Shown: positions 22,973-35,612, counted from the stretch's first letter. The stretch is DNA of 64,000 nt from Buxus sempervirens (GCA_947561395.2 OX387188.1:39117942-39181941), one strand, 5' to 3'. Program-made: numbers and translations. Notes: generated by a model not told the origin, from the sequence alone.

Positions 22973-25900
22973 AACATTCTTTCTCCAAATCCACAGCTAC
23001 AAGTTATCTAAAGCAAAATTTTCAAGGATGACTCTCCTCAAGCATGAAAAAACGGTGTGTTCAAAATTCAAATATATTCTTCAATTCGGGTCATTGTCAC
23101 AATAATTATTATGCATTTTCTAGAAGGTGTAGCGTAATGGCCAAGACCAACCAAAGTTCTGAGTTTGAAAGTCGTTGTAGACCACTCCTCTTATGAGGCT
23201 GTTTAATCAGATACCACTAGGACCTGGTGCCATTTAGTAGTGTTAGTGTGAAACGCACAGATGGATGCCGATGTCAGGAGAGCGTCCCACACGTTCAAAT
23301 TCCATCTTAGCCGGTGGTTTCTCGAAATCACAGGATTTTGGTTCTAGAAGAAATGCTTTCAGGAGAAGGAGGTACCAGTGTTAAACGGAGAGACACAAAA
23401 TCACTGGAGGGGGCCACATCCCAAAACACATGTCCGGTGGTTTCATTTCTGAGATGATAATATGTGTAGCATCGGTTTTTAAGTTGCGCACACCATAACT
23501 AATCCTCAAAGGTTTGTACAGTCCTTCGTCCCATACAAATCGGTTACTTACCTGTCAACTGTCAAGGGCTTTGGATTATCCCCAAGGAATTGATATCACC
23601 TCAAAAGTTTTGAACCTGAGGCTTTGGAGGCAGTGTATCCTCGATCCGACGCCTTTTAACACCGGTGACGGGTCCAATCTTGGAGGTTAAGTGGACCCTA
23701 AACATTTAAACAAGTGAAAAACAGCGGGCATGAGATGAATATTTTATTCCGCTATGGTACGAACAGCAAATCTCGTACAGCGCACTCAATCACGCAACCA
23801 CCCATGGGAGCACGACACACACAAACGGTGTGGGCCGCATCATGTTTCAAAGCAATTGAATAACGAGACCGACAAGGCATGTGCAGTGGGGCCCACACAT
23901 TTGTGCTTCGGAGGCGTTGAGTTGGTATGGAGGATACGGCCTCCACCAGTCGTGCAGCTGCTGCTCCAGCTTGTATTGCGGAACCGTAATTCTGAGTAAA
24001 ATCAGGTAAAATGGGAGGAACGGAGTAAATCTTTGCTGCTGTAAAAAGTACGATAGCCTTAGTGTCGGTTTACTTTTAACTTCCTAAAATACCCTCTTAC
24101 TAAAAACAAATCTCAACGAACATGTCCTTTTTTATTTACCGCTCGGGAATAATCAGGATAAAAAATTGACACTGCTCAATAAAAAGAAAGTGAAATCTTT
24201 GTAAACCCTTTCTTGTTTCTCCATTTTTACATTCCAAAAATGTCCTCGCACAAAGACTATATTTATTTTCTCTTTCGTCAATCAAAAGCCACGTTTCAAA
24301 CAATGTTTCTTTTCATCCAAAACGTCATGTCCCAACAATATGTACAAATAAAATATAAGAAACTTCAATTTATGTTTTTTATTTCTCAAACCCTCTAAGA
24401 GAATCTATCTGACTCAGATCTCCAACAGAAGCGAAGAGCCATTGGTTAGTTTCTTTCATTCTATTAATTATTTTTTATCTCACTTATTTATCGGTTATTT
24501 TCTTTTTTATGGTGCCTAATAATTATCAATCTTTTAAACTCCCATGTCATCTATTGTGTGATTAAGATTTCATGAAACTTAGTTTTTTTCCGGACTTTAA
24601 TTGTGCATGAAATTTGGTATATACATTACCTTTACTTGGATTTATTTATTTTTTAAAGTAGAAATATGCCATCTCATATTTAAAAAAAAAAAGAAAATAG
24701 AGATTCAAATCCCTAAAATCTCTCCATATTACATCAGCCATTTCTCTTATCGCATCACTCTTTCACTCCTCTTTATTCCAATAGGATTAAAATCTCATCT
24801 TAATCTCTTTGTTAGATTAAAATCTCATGGAGTTCAGTAGATTTGTATAAAAGATGAAGTTTTTATCTTGTAAAATATGATATTTAAAGTTTATGAATAA
24901 TAAAAATTGATAATATCTTTTAAAGGTATTATAAGAAAATCTTTTAACCATAATGCTAAAATTCGTAAATTCTCAAAGGATATTAATTTTATCCACCAAA
25001 ATAAAAAAAAAAAAATCAAAAGACAATTTTTTTTAATTGCAATAATCACTAATAAATATAAAGTTATTTTCAATAAAGCGTATTGGTTCAAAAATTATAT
25101 ATTTAGATAAGACTATAATAAAGCCAATTGTTGCATCTCTATTGATAAAGATGAATGAAGCTTATGATTGTTAAAGTTGTAAATAATAAAATCCTTTAAA
25201 ATTATTACAAAAATTTGTGGTGCTAAAACATATAAATACACGTATATTATATTCTTTTGAAGAATCTCTAATTTCAAAAATACTTTATTTTTTTATTGAT
25301 AAATCCTACTAAAACAGATTTCAATATTTTAATATTTAATACACTTATTACCAAAATGAAATATAGTTATCTTTATTTTAATAAAATATAGATATATATA
25401 CTAACCCAAAATCAATTGACCCTAGAATCAATAGGAACGAATATCCCTATTACCAAAAACATGTTTTAGTTAATTAAAAGATGTCATTATAATAATAAAA
25501 TAAAAATTTAATATAATTAATTGATTAATTTTCTTAGTCATTATCTTTTGTTTTATTTTTTCAAAATTTTTCAATAAAATTCATTTGGATAGGTATAGAT
25601 AATTTTGAAATTCTATATCATAGAAGAGTGGGTAAATATAATTAAGGCTTATCTAATTCCATAGGATTTTCATACATTCACGGCTAGAAAATATAGAAAA
25701 GGTAATTTCCAAATTATTAAATATTTAAAAATAATTGAAAATTCTTTCGAATTAAAATACTTTTAATTTAAATTTTTTTCAGTAATATATAAATATATTT
25801 TTTTAAAACGAAATATCTATATGTATATTTTATTAATATATCAACAAGTCAACAACTATATTTTAGTATATAATAGGATACTTAGAGAATTGGATGGAAT

Positions 25901-26240
25901 CATATTTTTGAAATTAATATTTAATATTGTACTATGGATATCAATATTTTATTAAAACAATGTTATAGATAATTATAGTTTAATCTCTAACCTAGGTATA
26001 TAATAAATAAACCTAGGTATACAATAAATAAATACAAAAATGAAATATTATTTTTCAAAGAAGTAAGTACGACTTTATTAAAAATAATATTTTATGTAAT
26101 TACTCATATAACGAATACACAAGGGATCATCATTATCTTTCATCTTGTCTGTTTATTATTTTTGACTTTTAATCTAAATAACATTCCCACATGCATATTT
26201 ATTAGTTTTGATAAAAGAAAGAATAGAGTAAATCCCAGGT
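22973..26240. other. AT-rich spacer, no supported gene
   Basis: From 24,400 to 26,200 the sequence is extremely AT-rich with poly-A/T runs and no credible coding sequence. At about 23,117-23,160 there is an RNA polymerase III A-box-like word (TAGCGTAATGG) with only a poor B box, so a SINE is possible but not supported. Confidence 0.5.
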
Positions 26241-26734
26241 GGGAGAATTATGAAAAAGGATAATTTTTTTGGCCTGTATTTATAAAAACAATCCATAAAT
26301 ATCTCATTTTACAAAAAAAAAAAAAAAAAAAGAAGAAAAGGAAGAACGGAGTAAATTTTGATAAAAAAAATTATGAAAAAGGATCACTTTTTGACTTGAT
26401 TTATAGAAACAGTCCAAAAAGATATCAATTTACAAAAAAGGTCACTTTTCCAACTTAATTGAGTTGAAGGGTCACTTTTCAAAAAAATTAAAAACTAGTG
26501 TCCATGTAAGATACGCTCATATATTATATAAAGAAATTTGCATCCCAGGTACAATGTATTTGTATTCTAAGTAAAGTGATCTTCAAATTTAATTATGCTT
26601 AAAAAGTAATCCTGTAATTTATTTATGATGGACGGTGTTTATAATGAAAAAGGGCTTTTTTGTGTAATTCCTAATTATGATGGGCTGTTTTTATAATTAT
26701 CAATGAAAAGTGACCCTTTTTCATAATTTTCCCC
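26241..26734. mobile_element. foldback MITE with GAATTATGAAAAAGG ends
   Basis: The left end GGGAGAATTATGAAAAAGGA is complementary to the right end CCCTTTTTCATAATTTTCCCC. A second copy of the left-end motif occurs inside (about 26371-26395), so the left arm seems duplicated. No coding capacity. Confidence 0.5.
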
Positions 26735-27499
26735 ATTCAAGCATAGTTATTACAACACCTGGACTTTCGTTGAATTAGGAAGTTGGCATAGTTGTACATA
26801 GCAAATTCCTCTCAGTTGCAGTCAAGCACGCCAAATACCAAATATAAAACTCTGATGCAATGAAATATTTGGAGCTTTCAAGAATTTTTTTTTATCTAAA
26901 TTTTAAATGTAATATATAAACTTGTTTATCACCTTCTTTTCTTTTAAAATAATAAATTTTGAAATAAATAAAATAAAATAAAATAAAAGTTTTGCCTAGA
27001 TGGAATGTTTTGTTCATTTGAATATGTACCCTAATCACATTAATTACAAAATATGCATATAAATTCTAACAATCATTCCTGCATGCTACATAATAGATTT
27101 CATTGGTACACTAGCATGTTTGAGGTAAGTTGCCCCTATCAAATATTTTTAGTGGTTTGGATTAACTTCGTGTCCTCTATATATACTATTATAAAAGGAA
27201 CCGATCATATTCTCGACTAGGAGGCTCTAAATGATGCTTTAATATTTGTAGAATCCATTTAGAGACTTACCGTATTTATGCAACTCTCTATTTTTCTCAC
27301 TAAAACTTTATCATGCTTTTTTAAAGTTAGATTGGCTTCTCATTTGTTTTAGTGGAGTTTCATAACTTCCAGATTGATGATATCAATCGCTGTTTGCAAC
27401 CTTTCTCCAGCATTTCAAAACAGGACTGTTTCTTACGGAGTTGGAAAGCAAATTGACTCCATTTTCTTTCTTTCTTTTTATGAGAAAATGAGAATATTA
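26735..27499. other. AT-rich spacer
   Basis: No gene or clear repeat is visible. Confidence 0.5.
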
Positions 27500-27718
27500 T
27501 CTATATCTATCTACACTATTAATAAAGAGAAGAGGGAGGAATATTCCCTCCAGATTCTAACCCCCCCCCCCCCCCCCCCCCCCCAATTTCTTTTTCAAAC
27601 ATTGCCCTTTCCAAACAAAACAATCCCCTATTATTTTAAACATGTTGTAACTACCTTAAACTGTTTACCTTAGTGGGCCCACGTTTTCTACGAGTGCGTA
27701 GCGTGTGCAGCCTCCTAG
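27500..27718 (+). mobile_element. possible non-autonomous mini-Helitron (219 bp) with 24-C tract
   Basis: The 5' end TCTATATCTATCTACACTAT, followed by TAATAAAGAG, resembles plant Helitron 5' termini (TC, then a CTAYTA and TAAAG context). The 3' end is a GC-rich GTGCGTAGCGTGTGCAG segment 7 nt before CTAG. Insertion between A (27499) and T (27719) fits Helitron rules. The expected 3' hairpin is weak by eye. A run of 24 C occupies 27561-27584. Confidence 0.4.
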
Positions 27719-27733
27719 TTTAATTGAAACAAC

Positions 27734-28527
27734 TCAATCAAAAGATCTCCCACGACCATAAGCAAAAAGGAGATTGCTCCAAACCAAAGAATAGTAAAAT
27801 TTATTAAGAGCATGATTAGCCAACGCATCTGCCACTCGATTCCCTTCTTTGTAGATGTGTGAGAACTTCAGAGTCATGAAATAAGAACACAAGTTCTTAA
27901 TTTCTAGCACAATACCTCTAATACTCCATGTAATTAGCATGGTCTGATTGTTAGGGATGGTAATGAGAGTGGATGAATCTCCTTCTAAGATGATGTGTGG
28001 TAGTTTTAGAGCCTGTGCAAGACTAGACCAAATAAAGCGCCCCAAGCTTTTGCCTGGATTGTAGAAATACCTCCCACTTCAGTTGCAAACACCCCCCACA
28101 TGCAGCTTTCCATGTTGATATTTTGAAAGCACCATCGAAATTGATTTTCAAAACTGACCATACTGGTGCCTCCCATGATAAACGTACTGATTGTGTAGGC
28201 TTCTCTTTCAGTTTTATGGAGGCTTGGATGATCCTTGAATCGTCCATGAGTTTGCTAAGAAGCTGACAGGCACGCTCCAGTGCTCCACTCCTGGTTTTTT
28301 GTTCTCAAAATTAACATTGTTCCTCATCTACCATATCATCCATATGAAGTTCGCAAAATTTATAACATTAGTTCCTCATCTACCATATCATCCATATGAA
28401 GTTAGCAAAATTTATAACATTAGTTTCCATGTTTTGCTCTACAGTAGATGATATCAACCCATAAATTTCACACTGAGGACTTGACAGGTGGCAAGAATAT
28501 GCCTGACGTTGAGGTTGCTTTCTCTTT
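27734..28527 (-). pseudogene. decayed L1 LINE fragment (zinc-finger end and RNase H of ORF2)
   Basis: Minus-strand frames read, in order, a piece resembling the tryptophan-rich end of the reverse transcriptase zinc-finger region (FANFIWMIW, stop, MRNN), a linker, then RNase H: INFDGAF at the first catalytic Asp, ILEGDS at the third, and EGNRVADALANHAL at the last. At least one frameshift (near 28030) and a stop break it. It is a different, older LINE from the one at 41730-58299. On the right it meets a hAT-like MITE (28528), on the left the putative Helitron end (27718). Confidence 0.75.
28319..28422. repeat. 52-bp tandem duplication in the LINE fragment
   Basis: Two adjacent 52-bp units (28319-28370 and 28371-28422) differ at one base (TTCGC versus TTAGC). 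The duplication does not keep the reading frame, so it happened in, or helped create, a dead copy. Confidence 0.9.
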
Positions 28528-28900
28528 TAGAGCTGGCAATGGGTCGGGTTTGTAATTGGGTTGTGGTTAAATGGATCAGGTTTAGATTGACCTGATTAAT
28601 GGTGTGTTGGAAAAACCCTAAATCGAACCCAACCTGCCAATAAATGGGTTCAACCCGCCAACCCGATTATATATATATATTTTATTTTTTCAAAAAGTAT
28701 TATTAAAATAAGATTGGGGGGGGGGGGGGGGGGGGGGGGGTAAGGGGTAATTGGGTCGGGTTTGGGTTGGTTCATGCCACTTTTTTTAATTGGGTTGAGC
28801 CGATTACAGGTGGGTTGGGGTTTTACCCAATTAATAAACCGGTCAATACAACCCGTTTATAATCGGGTTAGTCGGGTCAATTCGATTTTTGCCGGCTCTA
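28528..28900. mobile_element. hAT-like MITE with 25-G tract
   Basis: The left end is TAGAGCTGGCAA and the reverse complement of the right end is TAGAGCCGGCAA, the TAGxGNNGGCAA style of plant hAT elements. Flanks TTCTCTTT and TCTTTTAC share TCTTT, compatible with a decayed 8-bp duplication. The interior repeats GGGTCGGGTTTGGGTTG words and their complements. A run of 25 G occupies 28716-28740. No coding capacity. Confidence 0.65.
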
Positions 28901-31900
28901 TCTTTTACATTGTCATTTTTTTTTGTTTTGGCTTGTAACAAAGAAGTGCCACGAAAACAAAAAAATGCTAGGTCCCTTTTGGGCTCTTTTTATCTCCGTT
29001 TTTTTTTAAATAATTTATTTTAAGATTACCTTTTTTTTTTGGCAGAATAGGGAATTATTTAACAAGTGGCAAGGAAATGCCACTTTATTAGAGGGAGAGA
29101 GAGCCCCACTTTCCTCACTCTTATTATTTTTTAAATATTTTTTTGGAGAATGAGAGGTGGTTGAGGTTCGACTTTTCTTTTGGATAACCATTTGACAAGT
29201 GGCAAGGAAATGCCACCTTACGACAAGGAAGTAAGGACACGTTTGTGGCTTCTTTTATCTCTTTATCTCTTTCTTTTTTCAATTTACTTTAATTCATCTT
29301 ATATATATATATACTATTTATAAAGCGAACTTACATTATTTGAGCTTGACATTGCAGTTGAAAATACTCTCCACTAATACTTTTATTTGAGTCTCAAATA
29401 ACTTCAGGAAGTAGTTTGATAACTGCCTACACATACTCTTTCCTTTCTTTTCACAATGCGCATCGCTCGTGCATTTCCTAATCTTTAATAAGAGAACGGA
29501 GGGCGTGCAGGAATGACAATGGAACAGGTTAACTGCGCAACTCACGTCGCCTCACCCCATAACATTTAGGGTTTGATATGGCATAAATCCGGTTAAAGGA
29601 GGATTAGGGTTTAGCTGAACCTGACCGGGCCACAGAGATCTAACAACGGATTGAATTCTATTCCAGCCGAACATGGCCTGGTAAATGAATTGTGTGACCC
29701 GATCCGGTGCCCCACAGGAACAAACACGCTTCATTGGTGCGGGTCTTGCGGTTGTCCCGCCCCATATTCGCCCTAAAGAGCACCGACATTTTCTTTTCGG
29801 AAAAAAAAAACATAATGCCACATGTCACTGAAAATCCACGTTGCTTCTTTTATTGCGTTGCTCTCCCGAGAATTTTGGGTCTTTGGCGGGAAGATTCAAT
29901 GGTGGGCTCCACGTGTGCGTCTTTGGCGGGAAATCAAAGCGATCCCTGCAGTCCACTCACGGCTCATCTTTACTGAGCAGTTCCAAAGCAAGTGGGAACA
30001 AATGCATCATGCCCCATGTATGCATGCGTGATGCACATCACCTCATCACATCATATATACATCCATCTCTTTTAAGCCCCGTTACGAGCTGTCATAGAGT
30101 GCGAACTTCTGTAACGGATGCGCTAACGTGGAGTTATATCTGACCGTTGATCTGTCAGATTGATACTCATTAATAACCGTCCGATGGGATGTTATGTGAT
30201 ATCATTTGGGACGGAGTGGGTAAGGTTGGTGAAGGGTAGATAAGAGTAGGAGCTGTTGGGATGTGGTATTTTTCCTTTCATGGGAAGGTCTTTTCACTTT
30301 TGCACCCTGAAGTCAAAAATATTAGATACGTAGGTAGATGAAAAAAACAGAAGGAAGTTATCTCCTTACCAAAACGGAACAGAAGGTTCAATCTACTAGG
30401 AAAGACTGTGATGAACCTCATTCAATCTATGAGCAAAACCTTTACTTTCTATGATCTGTTATTTGCTCCCTTTGGCAGCTCTAAAAACTATAGAAAACTA
30501 GCAAGAAACTTTTTTGGGCATCATGGGAGAGATAAAAATATATGTGCATACTGTTTGTTGGGAAAGAATGCCAGTATAGGAATTGGGTAGTTTAAACATA
30601 AAGCAGCCAAGCTGTTGTAATAAATCCCTTCTCCTCAAATGGGCTTGGAACCTTCTTCATCTACACAGTAGCATATGGGAATTTGACGGAAGAGATAATG
30701 ATAATAAAGTAATAAAGGTCTATATATGGTTTAACAAGCCTATTTTATGTTTGGCTCTTCAATCAAGAAATGAAAAAACTTCTTAGGGAGACAACGGTCG
30801 CTTGCCATTCAGGCGCGGTAATTTTATGGGTCAAGTGACTGTACATCGTCAATAGCCCAAATTTCATTTATGGTATGTATACCAAGATATATTGATCTGG
30901 GTCAGGTGACTGCATATCACTGTATCTTGCTATATATGCTGTAAAGTGAATTTGTCGTTGTAGATGATCATTACTCAGGTCAGATTGTGTTTAACAGAAC
31001 ACATTAGCGACACTTTTGGTCTTGCCTAAACTGGTTAGCTTGATTTTTGGGTCTCATATTCAAATCCATGCCCGTCTCTAACATTTAAATAGAGGCTTGG
31101 GCTTTTTTTTTTAATAGAGGCTTGGGCATGGGTTGGTTAAGCTTAGTTTTGGTAATTTATTTTTAATTTGTGTAATGTTATTAGAAGTAAAAATATTTAT
31201 CTATGCTTATGCCGCCACTTGCGATCCCTAAGTTTTGCGTTGACTTTTGTATTTCATGAAATTACTTGATGGATACAGGTGCCCAACTGTGAGCTTAGGC
31301 TCCCAGCCTCCCACGATCGTTATTTTATCGCTGACGGCAAAAAAGTAAAAAAAAAAGGTGGCTTAAGTAGGGTCACACAGTGGTAGAGTGTGGCACACTC
31401 TACCACTGTGTGGAATCGATTATTGGTCAAGTCGAATCGGCAATCGGTTATTAGTCAAGTCGAATGGTCAACATGCCGATCTCTTCATGATATCATTGAG
31501 GCGGAAAATCTGCCTAATTAGGTACTAATTGATGAATGCTTGAGCAAGTCAATAGTTTTTACAAAGTTAATTTGTTTTTACACACTGGCCCACTCTAATG
31601 AATGGTCAAAAATTAAAATCAATCAATCAATCAAATCTCTTTCCTTTTGAGTTCATTATGTGAATTTTGTTTACTCACAACAGCTTCATTCGCCTTTAAC
31701 CACATGGGTTAATGTTGTCTAATCTACACCATCCACGTGGCACGGGATTAGCTCAAGCTTCATGTGATCAAGTGGGATGTTGAAATACGGTTACAACTGA
31801 TAATTTTCCTGTGCTGTCATGTAACTACTGTGGAGGGTTAGTACATAGAATCCGACCTCCAAAAGAAATGAAATCTTTCCCAATGTTCTTGAGATTTGTC

Positions 31901-31942
31901 CTGTGCTATGGGCGTGAGATGTTGTTGGAGCATGTTTGTGAG
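28901..31942. other. spacer with short repeats, no supported gene
   Basis: Contains a direct repeat (AAGTGGCAAGGAAATGCCAC at about 29063 and 29195) and a near-perfect hairpin at 31374-31412. Frames such as 29552-29821 (-) have no recognisable content. Confidence 0.5.
31374..31412. repeat. 19-bp perfect inverted repeat with 1-nt loop
   Basis: CACACAGTGGTAGAGTGTG at 31374-31392 is followed by one G and then its exact reverse complement at 31394-31412. The loop is too small for a normal RNA hairpin of this length, so it behaves as a DNA palindrome. Confidence 0.9.
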
Positions 31943-32357
31943 TAGGGCTGCAAATGGATTGGATTCCGTCCGGATCCACCAAAATTTGAATCTGAATCCG
32001 ATTAAGTTATAGGATATCCGAATCTAATTAAATATTCGACAGATCTTTTATACTTGTTATTAAATATGAATTTGAATATAGTTATAAAATCTGTATTTGA
32101 ATCCGATTATCCGATTAAATGTTGAAATTTGAACAGTTCAATTAATTAAGCTGTGTTTACTATAATTATATTAAATAATACTTCAAATAATCTTAAAATC
32201 TTTATTTTAGAGTCACATTTAAGATGATATCTAGGTTATTTTAAAAGATAAATGTTAAACTTACTTAAGCATCCTCAAAAATTTGAAAAAATTACAAACA
32301 TATATATAATTTAATGGATCTTTATTGGACGGATATGGCCCGGATCCGGATGGAGTT
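31943..32357. mobile_element. hAT-like repeat, one end missing
   Basis: The left end TAGGGCTGCAAATGGATTGG is typical of plant hAT MITEs, and the inner word CCGTCCGGATCC reappears inverted at about 32325-32352. The outer right terminus is absent, so the copy is truncated. The interior is AT-rich. Confidence 0.4.
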
Positions 32358-32447
32358 GTATGTGCGTCGTTATGTACCATGGAATGGATTCGCATGCATA
32401 GACATCCTTGCCAGCTCATTTCGGCTACTTTATAGGTTTTCTTTAGG

Positions 32448-32822
32448 TTAAAGAGGTTTTTAACGTTATTTTTCAAAATAATCCAGATTCAGTCGCTAAA
32501 TCTTTGATAATTGAGATTTAGTGTTAATTTTCTGAAATAATTAAGAACCAGTACCGTTTTACTGGTTAGAAAACATTCCTTCCCAAAATGCCCTCAAAAG
32601 ACTTTGAAACCTCGTTTGTAAAAAAATGATTTAAATGTAAAAAAATGATTTAAAAGGTTTTCAAATATTCTAAGGCAGGTCAGAAAGAAATGTTTCATGA
32701 ACAGTAGAAGATATTGATTTTCAATTATGTCAAAAAAGTAACACTAAATCTCAATTATCAAGAATTTGACGGTTGAATCTGAATTATTTTGAAAAAGTGA
32801 CACTAAAACCCAAATTCCCCCT
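32448..32822. mobile_element. AT-rich foldback MITE, copy 2 of 3
   Basis: It shares with the copy at 15471 the ordered words AATAATCCAGATTCAG, GATAATTGAGATTTAGTG, ATGCCCTCAAAAGACTTTG and GAATTATTTTGAAAAAGTG. The right terminus (ACCCAAATTCCCCC) is clear; the left terminus is diverged. Confidence 0.65.
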
Positions 32823-33800
32823 TCTTTATGGTTTCTAAATATATTTTGTAGCAGTACTTGCTACTCATTAATGCATTTGACCGCTTAGAAAGGAGCGGAG
32901 AAAACTATGTCTGTGGGGTAAAGACAACGAACAGGAGAGGAAGAAACAGAGGTTACTTTACCTGCGAGGTATTTATTTCGCTTAATTTCATTTCAAAAGC
33001 TGTTTGTTGAAATTCTATAACTTCAGCTGTCTCGTGCATTCAATCCATCTCTTTCCTCTTGGGGTTTGTTCTCTTGCATGTCTATTTTGCACATCTGGAA
33101 AGGATCAACTAGAGGCCTGTGATCTTTGTCATGTTCGATAGAAAGAAATCACGGCCATAGATTCTTAATCCATACTTGTTTTTTGTTTTTTGTTTTTCAT
33201 GTATTACGGCTTTTTTGGGTATCTTGTGTCGTTTCTTCTCTTATAAATTTCTGTTTTCTCTACGATTTATCCCTTTCTCTGGTAGAAGGGTGGTTCTTCG
33301 CGAAAGTTAGAGGACGAGGCGAGGAGGATTTATGTCTGCTAGTTTTGATCTGTGCATCGGGGGTCGGGAGCAGCTCTTGCTTTCTTCCCTATTACCTTTT
33401 GGGTCCATCGCTTTCTTCTTCCTCCTCCCTCTCTGTATGCTGCAACTGATGAACTTGGGTTTGCGAATAGCTTCGATGCGTTTGAAATCAAATCGGTATG
33501 TCTCCCTTTTCGGGTTGGGCTTTTGATACCCTGTTGGTATTATTGATTTTATATTCCATTTTTATGATATGGGTTTTAATAGGGTTTTACGCTGTGGGGG
33601 TTTTGCAGGACCTGCTGTGGAACAGAGTGTTTTTGGGGTTTTCATATAAAACGATTTATTTATTTGTTATTGTTCTTGAGAGGAGGAGCAACACTCACTT
33701 GATAGTTGAGCTTTGAGAGATTTTTCCTTTTTTCCTCTCATATTTTTCTGGGATTTATTTTTGGGCGGATTTTGGATTTTTTTTTTACTATTTTAAAGGT
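32823..33800 (+). promoter_or_regulatory. upstream region and 5' leader of the ERF gene
   Basis: The promoter and probable long 5' UTR lie here. An intron in the leader is likely: a strong GTATGT donor at 33496 pairs with a TTTTGCAG acceptor ending at 33608 (113 bp). Other donor/acceptor choices exist, including an acceptor-like AAAG just before the start codon. Several short upstream ATG frames occur (for example from 33126), which could lower translation if they stay in the transcript. There is no clear TATA box near a defined start. Confidence 0.4.
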
Positions 33801-34775
33801 ATGCCTGGGCTTCAAAGGCACTGCTTGGACGAAGTTAAGATCTACAAGAAAGGAGAGACCAAATCAAGCTCTCTTGAAAGCTATGAGGAACGCACGATTG
33901 CTGTGAGAAAGATACGTGTTGTATGCTACGACCCAGATGCAACTGATTCTTCGAGTGACGAGGAGGAGATGGAGGTTACCAGGAAGAACGGGTTAGTGGG
34001 GTTTAAGCGTATGATTCGGGAGATTAATGTCCCGGCGATTCCATCTCAATCATCTGTTGTTGAAGCAAAGGTCTCTTCACGAGACAGCAAAGATTGCTGC
34101 AAAACCCCACTTAGCGTCAGGAAAAAACCAAGCAAAAGGGTTTTACAGAAGACCCCAAGATCTTCCTCGAAGTATAAAGGTGTTAGACAGAGAAGATGGG
34201 GCAAATGGGCTGCTGAGATTCGTGATCCCATTCGAGGAGGTCGAGTCTGGCTGGGTACTTTTGATACAGCAGAAGAAGCTGCCAGAGCATATGATTTGAA
34301 GAAAAAGGAGTTTGAAAGCATTACCCTCCCAGAGAAGAACAACGATTTGTCCTCTTCTGATGCTTCTTCTTTGCTGCATCGATGCGGATCAGAAGCGTCT
34401 GAGAGCCTTTATTCTCAAACATCTCCATCTTCCGTACTGGACATCTCTACATCTGCTTCAGTCCTTGATGGCACTGGTATAGTCAACCCGACCAGAGAAA
34501 GCGTTTCAGTAGTAGTTGCAGAGCATCAAGAACCAATTTCAGATCTGTTGGAGCCACGGATTCCGTCTTCTGTTGATGAGGACCTGAGCCTGGGAATGGG
34601 GCTGGATTCTTTCGAGCAGCTCATTGATCATTTTGACTACATGGGAGATATTCAAATCTGTGGGTTTGAGGATGAAGGACCTGGTGATCTTGCTGGGTTT
34701 GAATTTAATCTGGGTACCGTGGGTCCTGAGGAGTTCGCATGGATCGATGAAGTCCTGAATATAGCCTGCCCATAA
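33801..34775 (+). CDS. AP2/ERF transcription factor with CRF motif (group VI-L type)
   Basis: This uninterrupted 324-codon frame starts [16 protein letters not shown]-type motif (residues 37-54, [18 protein letters not shown]) precedes a basic linker and one AP2 domain (about 123-175, [20 protein letters not shown], then [16 protein letters not shown]). After AYD the domain reads LKKKEFESI rather than the usual AAxxxxGxxAxxNFP helix end, as I recall for the VI-L (ERF118/119-like) branch of cytokinin response factors. The acidic, Ser-rich C-terminal half ([31 protein letters not shown]) looks like an activation region. The family binds GCC-box-like DNA in the nucleus. VI-L proteins are poorly understood; cytokinin control is not evident from the sequence. 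No intron in the coding part. Confidence 0.92.
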   Translation: MPGLQRHCLDEVKIYKKGETKSSSLESYEERTIAVRKIRVVCYDPDATDSSSDEEEMEVTRKNGLVGFKRMIREINVPAIPSQSSVVEAKVSSRDSKDCCKTPLSVRKKPSKRVLQKTPRSSSKYKGVRQRRWGKWAAEIRDPIRGGRVWLGTFDTAEEAARAYDLKKKEFESITLPEKNNDLSSSDASSLLHRCGSEASESLYSQTSPSSVLDISTSASVLDGTGIVNPTRESVSVVVAEHQEPISDLLEPRIPSSVDEDLSLGMGLDSFEQLIDHFDYMGDIQICGFEDEGPGDLAGFEFNLGTVGPEEFAWIDEVLNIACP

Positions 34776-34876
34776 GTTTTGCGGTTATAGGAATTAGAAG
34801 AGGTCCTAAATATAGTCTGCCTATAAGTTTGAGGTCCTAAATATAGTCTGCGTATAAGTTTTGCAGTTAGGAATTA
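34752..34876 (+). repeat. triplication of the ERF gene's 3' coding end into its 3' UTR
   Basis: The word GTCCTRAATATAGYCTGCC, followed by ATAAGTTT, starts at 34752 (where it encodes the last codons and the stop), at 34803 and at 34834. Copies 1 and 3 continue into TTGCRGTTA..GGAATTA; copy 2 is shortened. The extra copies lie wholly after the stop. Confidence 0.9.
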
Positions 34877-35612
34877 CAAGTAATGGCAAGTGTAATTTTG
34901 CGTTTTGTTTTATTGAGTTTATATTACCCGGTATGTGATGGGACTCTCAAGAAAGAGTTCTTGAGAGCAATTTGAGTTTGTTTGTAACAGAGAGAGAAGA
35001 GTGGTTGATCTTCTTGGTTTTTCTGTGCTGTTAGAGCAGTCCCAAGACTTTCAACTCTGCTTGGGTTGTGAGAATTATATTGGAATCTCTCTCTCTTGTT
35101 AATTTTCTTTAAATTTGAGGGCTGCCTGTTGTTTTTTGCAGTAACTTGTTATTTTGGGGCTAAGCATAGGAGGAAAACCGCACAGGCATTCTTCAAATAA
35201 ATAAATCAGTGTTGTCTACTTGTCTTTGAGATTTTCTTTCGAGTATGGTTGCCTCTTTTCTTTCAAATTTATTTTTGTTTGTATAATCCTGGTAAGTCTA
35301 ATTTGTGGGTGCTCGATTGGGTAAAGAAGGTGTGGTCTTTCAGGCTTTTCAGATGGGGTTGGGAAATTATAAATGCCCACTACTTGGGAGAGTATTTGTT
35401 AAGCTAAAGGACTGCATCAGAATCAAAATGTATACAGGTGGCTGGTTTCTTTGGCTTCAGTACTTGAAGCTTCAGCTTGTCCGGATGCCATTGAGGCCAA
35501 ACCAAACTTGCTATGAGCAGGGACATGGTAGTGGGTAGGCGCCATGTCCTTGTTATCTCAGTAGCAGTAGAGCATTGCATTACTAAAGAGGGTATTTAGT
35601 TCTGAAATTTTA
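34877..35612 (+). other. 3' UTR of the ERF gene and spacer
   Basis: T-rich sequence typical of a plant 3' UTR runs to about 35,300. A short plus frame at 35305-35538 has no recognisable content. Confidence 0.5.

Noticed and set aside
23117..23600. Possible tRNA-derived SINE
   Set aside because: An A-box-like word is present but the B box is poor, and no tail or target duplication was found.
29552..29821. 89-codon minus frame with Cys-rich patches
   Set aside because: The Cys spacing fits no zinc-binding pattern I know, and no supporting exon was found.
33126..33906. Several hydrophobic plus frames upstream of the ERF gene
   Set aside because: They arise from the T-rich leader and intron; the AP2 frame starting at 33801 explains the locus.
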